Shown here in pieces: positions 34,267-43,048 of a DNA stretch of 64,000 nucleotides (positions are counted from its first letter, which is position 1; every line of letters begins with the position of its first letter). The notes under the pieces are model-generated. The model saw only the letters and a program-made list of their open reading frames with translations, made no database searches and was not told the DNA's origin. The stretch covers positions 47,649 through 111,648 of the forward strand of contig CAMLCH010000004.1 in assembly GCA_946478525.1 (NCBI GenBank), written 5' to 3'. Source of the stretch: Snodgrassella alvi_G (GTDB lineage Bacteria > Pseudomonadota > Gammaproteobacteria > Burkholderiales > Neisseriaceae). A program made the translations under genes and the position numbers.

Positions 34267-35898
34267 TTAAGATAAATGGGTTAGAATGGACTGAGCTGCC
34301 TGTTTTCCCCAGAAACAGGCTTCTTCAAAAATAGAGAATCCCGATAAATCACTATGGGCAAATTGTAGACGACCGGAATGACTACGCAGCGCTATTAGCC
34401 CCGCATTTGATAAGTAACCCGGTTGCGGAACAGCCATAGCATGTCCCCGTAAGGTCAGACGCGCTTGTAAAATTCTGGAGCGCAATTTAACACCATAAAT
34501 GGTTTCCAACTCTGCGGCCACCTGTGCATAGATATCGGCAGGTGATGCCGACAACATCCAGCGGCGAACATTAGCAGGCGTATCATGATTAAGAGCCGTA
34601 TAAGTTGTAAATGAAGTATATTGTGGCGGACCCTGTCTGATTTGCTGATGTGTGGCTACTACATAACCTAGGCCTTGACCTTGATAGAGCACATTGTCCC
34701 ATGATAAAGGTGCAGTCGGTGTTTCTGGTGGTAACCCCTGCAATAAAAAATTACCGACAATCCATGGAGCATAGGCAGGTAAATGTAGGGCTGGATCGAA
34801 ACCATATTGCTGAATATTTTTAACGATATAAATTGCTATATATAAAGGCATAGCACAAACTGCATATGTGCATTCCAGCCAGTAAAACTGTCCCCTTATC
34901 GTTTGCATCAAAATACGGACGCCACGGTCATGTTCACTGATAGAAATAGCGGATGCATTCAAAGCCAGCGGTTGTGAGCGCAACTTTGTGGCATTCTGCC
35001 AGCCATCAGCTGGTTTAAGTTGACAAAATTGTCGCATCTGCTGGGATAATTCATTTAAGCCGTCAGGCCAGGTTAATATACTGCCATGTTCAGATTGTTG
35101 ATTACCGCGGGCGCAAAAATAATGCAATCCTGCCCAGGCAGAAACCTGATTAATACCTTGGCCGTAGTCATCGCGACAGCAATAATCCAGATACCACAAT
35201 AAAGTAGTTGAAGTATAGTTTTGTTGTTGTAACCACTCAGCAAAAGTTATTCTTTCCAGCTGACGCCATTGCATATCATTACTGGAGCTTACTAAAGGTA
35301 TGGCAAATAATCGTTTACCATCTTTTCCGAGCTGATCACTGGTGTGATGTACAAAGCGAAAAAAACGTTCACTGTCCTGATCTTGCTGTGGTAACAATCT
35401 GTCCTGCCAGTAATGCTGATAGAACAACCGTTCATTGGGAACCTGTAACAATGCCTGTTCTTGGTACTGCCCATTTTGATATAACTGTAAATCAGTCAGT
35501 AGCTGCTGAATATGAGTAGATTCTGCCGAGGGCAAAGGTAAATAGTGGGCGCCGGTTGGATAAGGGACACCATATTGTTTTTCACCACGGTTATTGCCAT
35601 TGTATTCGGGTCCTTCCAGTAACACATAATCATATACCCCATGTCTGGATAATTGCCATGCAGCCGATAAAGCAGCAACACCACTGCCAATAATGGCAAT
35701 GTTGGTATGAACTTTAGGAATATTTGCCGGCGGGTTTACACTGGCATTGCGTAGAGTATGTCCCAGTTTTTTACCGGGAAAATCAATGCTGATAGCGGGC
35801 AGAGAAGGCACAAATTGCCGAAAAGCACTGTAGCTGGTTAAGCCTACCATGCCAGTGCCAATAGCATGAGTGAGAAAACGGCGACGACTTATTTTCAT
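34267..35898 (-). CDS. Tat-exported FAD-dependent oxidoreductase
   Basis: This is a 543-residue flavoprotein. The N-terminus SRRRFLTHAIGTG is a twin-arginine signal, so the folded protein is probably exported to the periplasm. A Rossmann FAD motif, AIIGSGVAALSAAWQLSRHG, lies near residue 68, followed by VLLEGPEYNGNNRG. The remainder resembles amine-oxidase or phytoene-desaturase-like flavoproteins only loosely. It is 11 bases downstream of the spermidine-synthase-like membrane protein and surely cotranscribed. Because the whole locus concerns polyamine-type reactions, oxidation of an amine or aminopropyl product at the outer face of the membrane is a sensible guess; the real substrate is unknown. 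Confidence 0.8.
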   Translation of the reverse strand: MKISRRRFLTHAIGTGMVGLTSYSAFRQFVPSLPAISIDFPGKKLGHTLRNASVNPPANIPKVHTNIAIIGSGVAALSAAWQLSRHGVYDYVLLEGPEYNGNNRGEKQYGVPYPTGAHYLPLPSAESTHIQQLLTDLQLYQNGQYQEQALLQVPNERLFYQHYWQDRLLPQQDQDSERFFRFVHHTSDQLGKDGKRLFAIPLVSSSNDMQWRQLERITFAEWLQQQNYTSTTLLWYLDYCCRDDYGQGINQVSAWAGLHYFCARGNQQSEHGSILTWPDGLNELSQQMRQFCQLKPADGWQNATKLRSQPLALNASAISISEHDRGVRILMQTIRGQFYWLECTYAVCAMPLYIAIYIVKNIQQYGFDPALHLPAYAPWIVGNFLLQGLPPETPTAPLSWDNVLYQGQGLGYVVATHQQIRQGPPQYTSFTTYTALNHDTPANVRRWMLSASPADIYAQVAAELETIYGVKLRSRILQARLTLRGHAMAVPQPGYLSNAGLIALRSHSGRLQFAHSDLSGFSIFEEACFWGKQAAQSILTHLS

Positions 35899-35909
35899 AG
35901 ATTTGTTTC

Positions 35910-37418
35910 TTACCGCATGGCGATGCGCCAGTCAGCTTCAAAATATTCAACCAGTTTCTGCGTATTTAAATGATTGGGTTCGACATTGCGTCGTGCCATA
36001 TCTTTAGGAAATGCAAACATGGCTTTAGTACTATCTGCATCCAAAAAACGGGTGGGAACCCGGTAGTAATCAGGAATAGTAAATTTTCCATCAGTGTTCG
36101 CCATCACATAGCCCCATTCGCCAAAAGATGGAACATAAACATGATAGGGCAGGGTTTTAAAACCAGCTGTTTCCAGAGTTGTCACAATACACCAGAATGC
36201 ATTGGGTGCAAAATACGGAGAAGTAGACTGAACTACAATATTACCGTGTGGATTTAAATGACGTGCCACCATGCGATACATCGGTACAGAATAGAGTTTA
36301 CCCAGTGAAAAATTAGAAGGATCAGGAAAATCAATAATAATGACATCATACTTTTGCTGATTTTTTTCCAACCATTGGGCAGCATCCGCATTAATAATTT
36401 GTAATTTAGGATGATTCAAGGCGTTATTATTCAGCTGACGCAAATGCGCAGAACTACGAAAAACTTTAGTCATAGCTGCGTCTAAATCAACCAGAGTAAT
36501 TTTTTTAACTTGCGGATACTTTAAAATTTCCCGCGCTGCCAAACCATCACCACCACCCAAAACCAGTATGTTGCTGACCGTCGGGTTTTGTTCCATTACT
36601 GGTAATACCAAAGCTTCATGATAGCGTGCTTCATCCACTGAAGAAAATTGCAGATTACCATTGATGAACAACCGAGTATCGTCATGCCATTTGGTAATAA
36701 CTAAGCGTTGGTAAGGAGAGGCTGTTTGGAAGACCACCGGATCGCCAAAATAATGTTTTTCTGCCTTCATGGTGATCTGATTAGCGTATAAAAACAAACC
36801 CATTAGTAGCATTAACACTAAATTACCACGCAAGCATAATCTTTTGTAGCGTGTTAGACTGGATTTAAATAAACGCGCTGTCATGAGAGCAACAACAGTA
36901 TTAAGAATACCGAACAGCAGAGCACTACGTGCCATGCCTAATTTTGGTGCCAATATAAGTGGAAACAACAAAGAAACAGCCAGAGCACCCAGATAATCAA
37001 AAGTCAGAACCCGACTGACTACTTCTTTAAACTCCACCTGACGCAGATTAAGCACCCGCATTACTAAAGGTAATTCCATGCCGGTAACGATACCGACTAC
37101 CAAAACCAGCCCATACAATATTGAGCGAAACGGAGCAGCCGAAAAGCCAAATAAGACAAATAACAATAATGCAGAAATACCACCAATAACCCCAACGAGG
37201 ATTTCAATTTCAATGAAGCGGCTTAAAGCATCTTTATCCTTGATATAGCGTGTTAAATGAGCACCAATGCCCATAGCAAACATATATACGCCAATAATGG
37301 ACGAAAATTGTAGGATAGAGTCACCGAGCAAATAGCTGGCTAGAGCCGCCATAATCAATTCGTAAGCCAGCCCACAGCTGGCCACAATAAATACTGATAC
37401 TATTAACGCTGGATTCAC
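35910..37418 (-). CDS. Membrane-integrated spermidine-synthase-like protein
   Basis: This is a 502-residue protein. The first about 210 residues form seven or so membrane helices. The rest is a spermidine synthase-like domain with SPYQRLV, the NGNLQFSSVDEARYHEALV block, the SAM-binding VLGGGDGLAAREI and the DFPDPSNFSLGKLYS active-site loop. Soluble SpeE transfers an aminopropyl group from decarboxylated SAM to putrescine. Here the domain is tied to the inner membrane, so the acceptor may be membrane-associated. The decarboxylated SAM could come from the SpeD-type enzyme encoded at the far end of the divergent operon. Neisseriaceae and other proteobacteria carry this fused form. The true acceptor is unknown. 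Confidence 0.88.
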   Translation of the reverse strand: MNPALIVSVFIVASCGLAYELIMAALASYLLGDSILQFSSIIGVYMFAMGIGAHLTRYIKDKDALSRFIEIEILVGVIGGISALLLFVLFGFSAAPFRSILYGLVLVVGIVTGMELPLVMRVLNLRQVEFKEVVSRVLTFDYLGALAVSLLFPLILAPKLGMARSALLFGILNTVVALMTARLFKSSLTRYKRLCLRGNLVLMLLMGLFLYANQITMKAEKHYFGDPVVFQTASPYQRLVITKWHDDTRLFINGNLQFSSVDEARYHEALVLPVMEQNPTVSNILVLGGGDGLAAREILKYPQVKKITLVDLDAAMTKVFRSSAHLRQLNNNALNHPKLQIINADAAQWLEKNQQKYDVIIIDFPDPSNFSLGKLYSVPMYRMVARHLNPHGNIVVQSTSPYFAPNAFWCIVTTLETAGFKTLPYHVYVPSFGEWGYVMANTDGKFTIPDYYRVPTRFLDADSTKAMFAFPKDMARRNVEPNHLNTQKLVEYFEADWRIAMR

Positions 37419-37961
37419 GCCCAGACCCTTAGCAAAATATTTTTATAAAAACATTTATTATATTAATAAATTTATTAATAGTGTTAAGCTATATTTTTAG
37501 TAAAAACTAAATCTAATTACATTTAGGATATTTATAATTTGTTCAATGACAGCAATAGTAAGGTTCATCGCTAATTTGTATCAAATTTCCAAAAAAAACT
37601 GAATGGCAATTCATGTAAATTAATTTTTCTCTTTATTCAAATCAAAAACACTTATTTGCATACCGTGGATCAATTTTGGCTTAATTTTTAGTTTCGTTGT
37701 CTATTTTATTAAAAATTTGGTAGTTAATATTCAAACAGTTTACACGATTAAATATGCCAAAATCTTAACAATTAATTCAGTTCTATCACTACAAATATTA
37801 TCATTATTTCGAAAAAAATTAACGAAAATGGTATTATATCAACTAATATCTGGGTGGTTTTAATAATCAGCATTTTCGAGAAAGTTTACTTAATACCGGC
37901 TCAGCTAACTGCTAACGGAGCGATCAGTTTATCCATATTTGTGGTAAGGAGAGATTCCTGT
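37419..37961. promoter_or_regulatory. Divergent promoter region of the polyamine-membrane locus
   Basis: This 540-base AT-rich gap lies between the divergent operons. A perfect 20-base palindrome, TATTAATAAA/TTTATTAATA, lies at 37461-37480, about 43 bases before the spermidine-synthase-like start. It is a possible operator for a dimeric regulator. No regulator gene is part of the locus. On the plus strand a TATTATAT near 37831 could serve as the -10 for the DUF350 gene. Confidence 0.4.
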
Positions 37962-38360
37962 ATGACAATTGATTTATGGCAATACCTGCTGTATTTAAAG
38001 TATTTTGCAGTTGCATTAGTTATGTTAATCATATTCATATCTGTTTATATGAAAATTACGCCGGTACCAGAACTTAAGTTAATAAAAAAAGGTAATTATG
38101 CCTGTGCAACTTCCTTAGTTGGTACCATGATCGGCTACTGCATTACGCTGATTTCCAGCATGTTACATACAGTAAATTTACTTGATTTTGTCATCTGGGG
38201 TATGAGTGCCGCAGTCATTCAGATAATGATTTATTTTATTGCAACCTTATTAATTCCAAATGCTAATCAGGAGCTACGTAATAATAATATTGCAGTAGGT
38301 ATTTTGTTCTTAGGACTATCTGTATCAATTGGGATTCTTAATGCTGCTTCATTAAGTTAA
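37962..38360 (+). CDS. DUF350 membrane protein (YjfL-like)
   Basis: This is a 132-residue inner-membrane protein with four predicted helices. The KITPVPELKLIKKGNYACA block matches the DUF350/YjfL signature (TP-x-E-x-x-LI-x-x-GN-x-A-A). I start it at ATG 37962, with AAGGAG ten bases upstream; the longer frame from GTG 37854 adds unrelated residues. In several bacteria DUF350 proteins are encoded with PspA-like, SPFH, DUF4178 and polyamine-synthesis genes. That is the company seen here, pointing to a membrane-integrity or membrane-modification role rather than simple transport. Confidence 0.85.
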   Translation: MTIDLWQYLLYLKYFAVALVMLIIFISVYMKITPVPELKLIKKGNYACATSLVGTMIGYCITLISSMLHTVNLLDFVIWGMSAAVIQIMIYFIATLLIPNANQELRNNNIAVGILFLGLSVSIGILNAASLS

Positions 38361-38591
38361 AAGCCTACCAATGATAAATACATACAAGAATAGAAGTTTT
38401 AATTCAAAATTAGCAGTCAAAAATCGTATTTTAATAAACTTTACTGCTCGGATTTTTAAAATCTAGTTGTAGTTTAAAAATACTTTAACGCAATACTTAC
38501 TTATTTTTTTATTCTGATTTTACTTAGAAATTCATTTTTAATTACTGGCTTTAACTATCGACAACATTTGGAAAAAGTTGGAGGAAAATTA

Positions 38592-39626
38592 ATGGTATTC
38601 AATAAGCTTTTTGGCAACAAAGGACTTGGTGGTTTTGTTAAGAAACAATTTATTGATGTCATCCAGTGGGAAGATCCAAAGCCAGAGGTATTAATGTGGC
38701 GTTTCCCTCTGCGTGATCAGGAAATCCAAAATGGAGCTGCTTTAATTGTGCGCGATTCCCAATCGGCCTTATTTGTAGATGAAGGTTCTATAGCGGATTT
38801 GTTTCAGGTAGGTACCTATAAATTAACCACGCAAAACCTGCCTTTATTAACTAACCTGAAAAACTGGTCAAAACTCTTTCAATCCCCTTTTAAATCAGAT
38901 GTGTACTTTTTTAACCTGCGACAACAGTTGTCTAAACGCTGGGGTACTGCCCAGCCGGTAACCATACGGGATGCAGATTTTGGTGCTGTAACTGTACGTT
39001 CATATGGAATGTACTCTTTTTCCATCGCCGATCCAGTTTTATTTTTCCGACAGGTAACTGGTGTGTGTGAAGAATATCGTTCCGAACTGCTGGAAGAGCA
39101 AATAAGAAATCTGGCCGTTACTAATTTGGCAGCAGCGTTTGGTTCAGCAGATTTATCATTTCTAGATATGGCGGCTAATCAGGTTAAATTATCGCAACAA
39201 ATGACAATATTATTACGTCCTGCATTTGCTGGTTTAGGTTTACAGTTAGAAAATTTTACCGTTGAAAGCATTACCTTGCCGGAAAATCTGCAAAAACAGA
39301 TGGAAGAACGTATTGGCATGGGTATTGTAGGGGATCTTGCCCGTTATACCCAGTATCAAACTGCTCAGGCAATTCCTCTAGCGGCAGAAAATGAAGGCGG
39401 TATCGCCGGTATCGGTGCCGGTCTGGCAGCAGGTATGGGCATTGCCACCAGTATGAATACAGCTCTAAATCCTGTTGCTAACAATACTTCTGGTCAAACC
39501 AATACCATTAATGCTGATCACACCAGTCAATTAGCCCAACTAAAAAGTTTGCTAGAGCAGAATCTTATTAGTCAGGATGATTATGATGCCGCCAAAGCAG
39601 AAGTCATTAAGAAAATCACTGGTTAA
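38592..39626 (+). CDS. SPFH-domain protein with C-terminal SHOCT helix (YdjI-like)
   Basis: This is a 344-residue protein. Residues about 25-240 form an SPFH/band-7-like domain of the virion-core-protein-like (YdjI) type, with FIDVIQWEDP at its start and NLAAAFGSADLSFLDM later. A glycine/alanine-rich linker (GGIAGIGAGLAAGMG) leads to a C-terminal SHOCT motif, LKSLLEQNLISQDDYDAAKA. No N-terminal membrane helix is evident, so it probably associates peripherally as an oligomeric scaffold. ATG 38592 has GGAGG seven bases upstream and is preferred over the TTG at 38568. It sits between the DUF350 and DUF4178 genes in one operon. Confidence 0.85.
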   Translation: MVFNKLFGNKGLGGFVKKQFIDVIQWEDPKPEVLMWRFPLRDQEIQNGAALIVRDSQSALFVDEGSIADLFQVGTYKLTTQNLPLLTNLKNWSKLFQSPFKSDVYFFNLRQQLSKRWGTAQPVTIRDADFGAVTVRSYGMYSFSIADPVLFFRQVTGVCEEYRSELLEEQIRNLAVTNLAAAFGSADLSFLDMAANQVKLSQQMTILLRPAFAGLGLQLENFTVESITLPENLQKQMEERIGMGIVGDLARYTQYQTAQAIPLAAENEGGIAGIGAGLAAGMGIATSMNTALNPVANNTSGQTNTINADHTSQLAQLKSLLEQNLISQDDYDAAKAEVIKKITG

Positions 39627-39634
39627 GCAAATTT

Positions 39635-41470
39635 ATGGATAGTCAGTCTTTACTGTTTCATGCTAATTGCCCCAGCTGTGGTGCTGAAATAGGGATACAT
39701 TCAGCCACGGCACTGACCGCTGTTTGTGGATATTGTCATTCAGTATTAATGATCAATAATCGTCAATTAATTAAAAGCAGGCGACGATCAGCTATTTTAG
39801 AAGATTTTTCCCCACTGCAAATAGGTACAACGGGTGTTTGGAAAGGTCAGCAGTTTGTCTTGACGGGACGTATTCAGGTACATTATGAAGCAGGTATGTG
39901 GAATGAGTGGCATGCCTTATTTACTAATGGTAACAGTGGCTGGTTATCAGAGGCTGGTGATCGATTTGTATTTACACAGGAGAAAACTGAAAGGATCTTA
40001 CTGGAGAAATTTCCTCCATGTGGATGTATTGTAGTTAACTATCAACATCTTAGTTGGGTCATTAGTGATATACGACAGATTAAACAAGGTCGTTTAGAAG
40101 GGGAGGGTGAATTACCTCTTGAATTACCGCGACGGCAAAAGGTTCATACCATAGATCTGCGCAGCGGTAAATATTTTATGACATTAGAGTACAACGGTGC
40201 TGCAGAAAAACCAACCATATATGTGGGAGAAGGTGTTTCCCTTGCTGCTCTTAAACTACAAAATATTCGTTCAGCCAGTCAAATTCGTGCCCAGTCCGGT
40301 CGACTTAAAGGCAAAATGCAAACTGGTAAGTGTCCGCACTGTGGAGGCAGCATTCGAGCAGTGACAGGTCTGGCTACATATATTATCTGCCAGCAGTGTC
40401 ATACTTCGCTTACTCTTAATCAGGAAAGCGTGCAATTATTACAAGCTGATAAAGCACGTCAAATGCAGGAATCTAAACTAACCATTGCATTAGGCAGTGA
40501 GGCCAAAATTAATGGTATTAGTTGGATGGTTTTAGGTGCAGTTGTAATGGAGGAGCTTGGTCCTCTCAAAGCCATAGAAAAATTAAAGCTGAAAATTTCT
40601 CCAAAAAGTTTGAGCGAGGAGGATGAAGATGATTATGACTCGAAGTGGACAGAATATTTATTGTATGCACCAGATAAAGGATTTTTATGGTTAATTGAAC
40701 AAGAAAATAATCGTTGGGCATTAGCCACTACATTAGATGAGTGGCCTGAGATTGATTATCCCAGTCCCCTGATAATCAAAGGAGATAAAGATAAAAATTT
40801 ACGTTGTTTATACGATTATGGTGGTCAGGTGATTTATGCTGCCGGCGCTTTTTATTGGGAAGTTAATGCTGAAGATATTAATTACTACCGGGACTTTGGT
40901 ACCGAAAAACATAAATTAGCAACCACATTAAATCCAAATGAACAGTCCTGGTCAGTCATTAGTGATATACCTGCCAGCGCAGTAGCAGCATGGTTTCAGA
41001 AAGATAAAAAGCTTTCTATTGTCGCAACACCTATGCCAATAACAGCTGCTGATACTATTTTTCAAGAACATCAGAATATTAAAGCGGTAGATTTTAGAAA
41101 AAAAAAATTACTCAGAAAATGGTGGTTTGAGTTTGAAATTAGTTCATTAAAAAAAATTCAGGAATCAAGTTTCTGGATTAAAATATTTACAATTATAAAT
41201 ATTCCTTTATTTCTTTTAATTATATTTAACAATGATCATGACTTTATGGATCTGGTCTTTATTACCATGATTTGCACACTTGCTAATTATGTAATTGAGT
41301 TAAATTTTCTGAAACATTTAAAAAAATTATTACAAACGAAACATATTTTTGCTTATTACGGTTTAATTGCTGTTATCGGGTTCACTAGTCTGAATTGGAA
41401 ACATTATAAAGATTTAAAAGAAACAAATTCCCCTGGTTATAGCCATAGTAACGGCAGATGGCACAAATGA
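39635..41470 (+). CDS. DUF4178 zinc-ribbon membrane protein
   Basis: This is a 611-residue multi-domain protein. It begins with a zinc ribbon (CPSCGAEIG then CGYCHS, residues 12-35), followed by a DUF4178 beta-rich domain with GVWKGQQFVLTGRIQ and WNEWHALFTNG. A second zinc ribbon, CPHCGGSIR then CQQCHTS, lies near residues 232-258. A second DUF4178-like domain follows, and two or three membrane helices occupy the C-terminal about 100 residues. It begins eight bases after the SPFH gene, and its end overlaps the SpeD gene by 13 bases, so the products are probably made in fixed proportion. DUF4178 has no established activity; the double arrangement suggests a membrane-anchored scaffold or sensor. 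Confidence 0.82.
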   Translation: MDSQSLLFHANCPSCGAEIGIHSATALTAVCGYCHSVLMINNRQLIKSRRRSAILEDFSPLQIGTTGVWKGQQFVLTGRIQVHYEAGMWNEWHALFTNGNSGWLSEAGDRFVFTQEKTERILLEKFPPCGCIVVNYQHLSWVISDIRQIKQGRLEGEGELPLELPRRQKVHTIDLRSGKYFMTLEYNGAAEKPTIYVGEGVSLAALKLQNIRSASQIRAQSGRLKGKMQTGKCPHCGGSIRAVTGLATYIICQQCHTSLTLNQESVQLLQADKARQMQESKLTIALGSEAKINGISWMVLGAVVMEELGPLKAIEKLKLKISPKSLSEEDEDDYDSKWTEYLLYAPDKGFLWLIEQENNRWALATTLDEWPEIDYPSPLIIKGDKDKNLRCLYDYGGQVIYAAGAFYWEVNAEDINYYRDFGTEKHKLATTLNPNEQSWSVISDIPASAVAAWFQKDKKLSIVATPMPITAADTIFQEHQNIKAVDFRKKKLLRKWWFEFEISSLKKIQESSFWIKIFTIINIPLFLLIIFNNDHDFMDLVFITMICTLANYVIELNFLKHLKKLLQTKHIFAYYGLIAVIGFTSLNWKHYKDLKETNSPGYSHSNGRWHK

Positions 41471-41853
41471 TACAGAAAGATACATTAATAGGCCGTCATT
41501 GTTTGCTTGATATCTATATACAGGATCGTGATTGGTTAAAAAATCAACAGGACATAGAGCATTTACTTCATCTTGCGGCTCAAGCAGCACAAGCGCATAT
41601 TCTTGCCGGGCATTTTCATACGTTTGGAGGTGATGGTGGCATCACCGGGGTATTACTATTGGCTGAATCACATATCAGTATCCATACCTGGCCTGAGCAT
41701 AATTATGCTGCTGTAGATATCTTTATTTGTGGAAAATTATCAATAAACGCTGCCATCAGTATATTTCAACAAAGACTGGCTAATGCACATATTGAAGTTC
41801 GACTACTTGAGCGAGGGTATAAGGCCGTAAGAGAAGTTCCGCTAGTAAAATAA
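41458..41853 (+). CDS. speD: S-adenosylmethionine decarboxylase (SpeD-type, short form)
   Basis: This 131-residue proenzyme of the short bacterial/archaeal SpeD class decarboxylates SAM to provide the aminopropyl donor for polyamine synthesis. ESHISIHTWPEHNYAAVDIF contains the self-cleavage serine of E-S-H, which becomes the pyruvoyl cofactor, and the catalytic histidine. The cysteine in FICGK is the third catalytic residue. All three are kept, so the enzyme should be active. It overlaps the DUF4178 gene by 13 bases. Its product would feed the membrane-tethered spermidine-synthase-like protein encoded in the divergent operon. Confidence 0.9.
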   Translation: MAQMIQKDTLIGRHCLLDIYIQDRDWLKNQQDIEHLLHLAAQAAQAHILAGHFHTFGGDGGITGVLLLAESHISIHTWPEHNYAAVDIFICGKLSINAAISIFQQRLANAHIEVRLLERGYKAVREVPLVK

Positions 41854-42241
41854 AAATAGTGCATAAATTTAGTACATTATTACTGCTATTACATAAACTA
41901 AATTAAATATTATATTGTACATAATTTTAAGAAATCATGGATCAACGGGTGTATTTTTCTAAACTGTTACATTATTGTTTTTTTGATAATAGTTAGTGAA
42001 ATATAAAATTTATTAAAGAACCTTAATAAATTAATATTATGGTATTCAGATTTATATAAATATATATGCTAATCAGTTTATGTAAGGAACAATGCTAATT
42101 TATCGGCTATCTATCTATACTTCGAGTGTTTTTTACTAGAACAGAAAATTAAATGATCATTGCTTAATATAAAATAAAAGCAACCATCAGAAAATAGATG
42201 ATTGCTTTTTATCAGTGTTGGGAACCATTTAGGCAGTAAGT
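41854..42241. other. Intergenic region between speD and bamD
   Basis: About 390 AT-rich bases with no gene. The only structure seen is the bamD terminator near its right end. Confidence 0.55.
42176..42209 (-). terminator. Terminator after bamD
   Basis: On the minus strand AAAAGCAATCATC pairs with GATGGTTGCTTTT (one wobble position) around an eight-base loop and runs into a T-rich tract. It begins about 32 bases after the bamD stop. Confidence 0.7.
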
Positions 42242-43048
42242 TTATTTCCAGTAACGCCACCATGGAATTTCATTTTGATTATGCCATGTTTTTTGTAAAT
42301 AGGGACTATTCGGGAAATTTTGAGCTAATACGCGCTTAGCATCGTTGCTCAGTTTTTGCTCGTTCAGTTTCTCATACGCTGCTACCATAATTGCCAATGC
42401 TTCTTCAACATTAGGCGTATTCTGATACTGAGAAATAATGGTCTGAGCACGACCAGCTGCAGCCAGCCAGGCTCCACGTTTCATATAATAACGCGCAACT
42501 GATAATTCATGACCTGCCAGAGCATTTAGCAGCTTCTGCATTTTTTCGCGGGCATCAGTTGCGTATTTACTGTTAGGGAAGCGCTCCACAAGTTCGGCAA
42601 AAGTAAGGTATGCTTCACGATTTGCTTTTGGATCACGATCAGACCAATCCTGTTTAGCCAGCTTGCTGACAAAGGACTTATCTTCATTAAGCTGAATTAA
42701 GGCCTTTAAATACAATGCATAATCCATATTGGTGTGTTTTGGATAAAGACGTTGGAACTGTTCGATGGCCGCCAAAGCTCTATCATTTTCACTATCTTTA
42801 TAATAGGCATAGGCTGTATCTAACTGTGCCTGCTCAGCATAGGCACCATAGGGAAAGCGTGCTTGCAGAATTTCATATAATTTCTCTGCACGAGTATAAT
42901 TATGGTGCATCAGTTCACCGTGTGCTTCTTTATACAGACGTTGAACAGACCAATCCTGTGTGATTTGTGAGTCTTTATCGACCGTACTTGTGCTGGCACA
43001 GGCCGTCAGTAATAAGCCTAATGCCACCGCCAAAAACAATTTTTTCAT
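42242..43048 (-). CDS. bamD: Outer-membrane assembly lipoprotein BamD (ComL)
   Basis: BamD is the essential lipoprotein of the BAM complex, which inserts beta-barrel proteins into the outer membrane. In Neisseria it is also called ComL, for its role in competence. The 268-residue product has a signal peptide ending in the lipobox LTAC (MKKLFLAVALGLLLTAC), then five TPR-like repeats. These include ARFPYGAYAEQAQLDTAYAYY and a QRLYPKHTNMDYALYLKAL segment. I choose ATG 43048 rather than the upstream GTG 43057. This ATG shares the CATG at 43046-43049 with the rluD start on the other strand. Confidence 0.95.
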   Translation of the reverse strand: MKKLFLAVALGLLLTACASTSTVDKDSQITQDWSVQRLYKEAHGELMHHNYTRAEKLYEILQARFPYGAYAEQAQLDTAYAYYKDSENDRALAAIEQFQRLYPKHTNMDYALYLKALIQLNEDKSFVSKLAKQDWSDRDPKANREAYLTFAELVERFPNSKYATDAREKMQKLLNALAGHELSVARYYMKRGAWLAAAGRAQTIISQYQNTPNVEEALAIMVAAYEKLNEQKLSNDAKRVLAQNFPNSPYLQKTWHNQNEIPWWRYWK

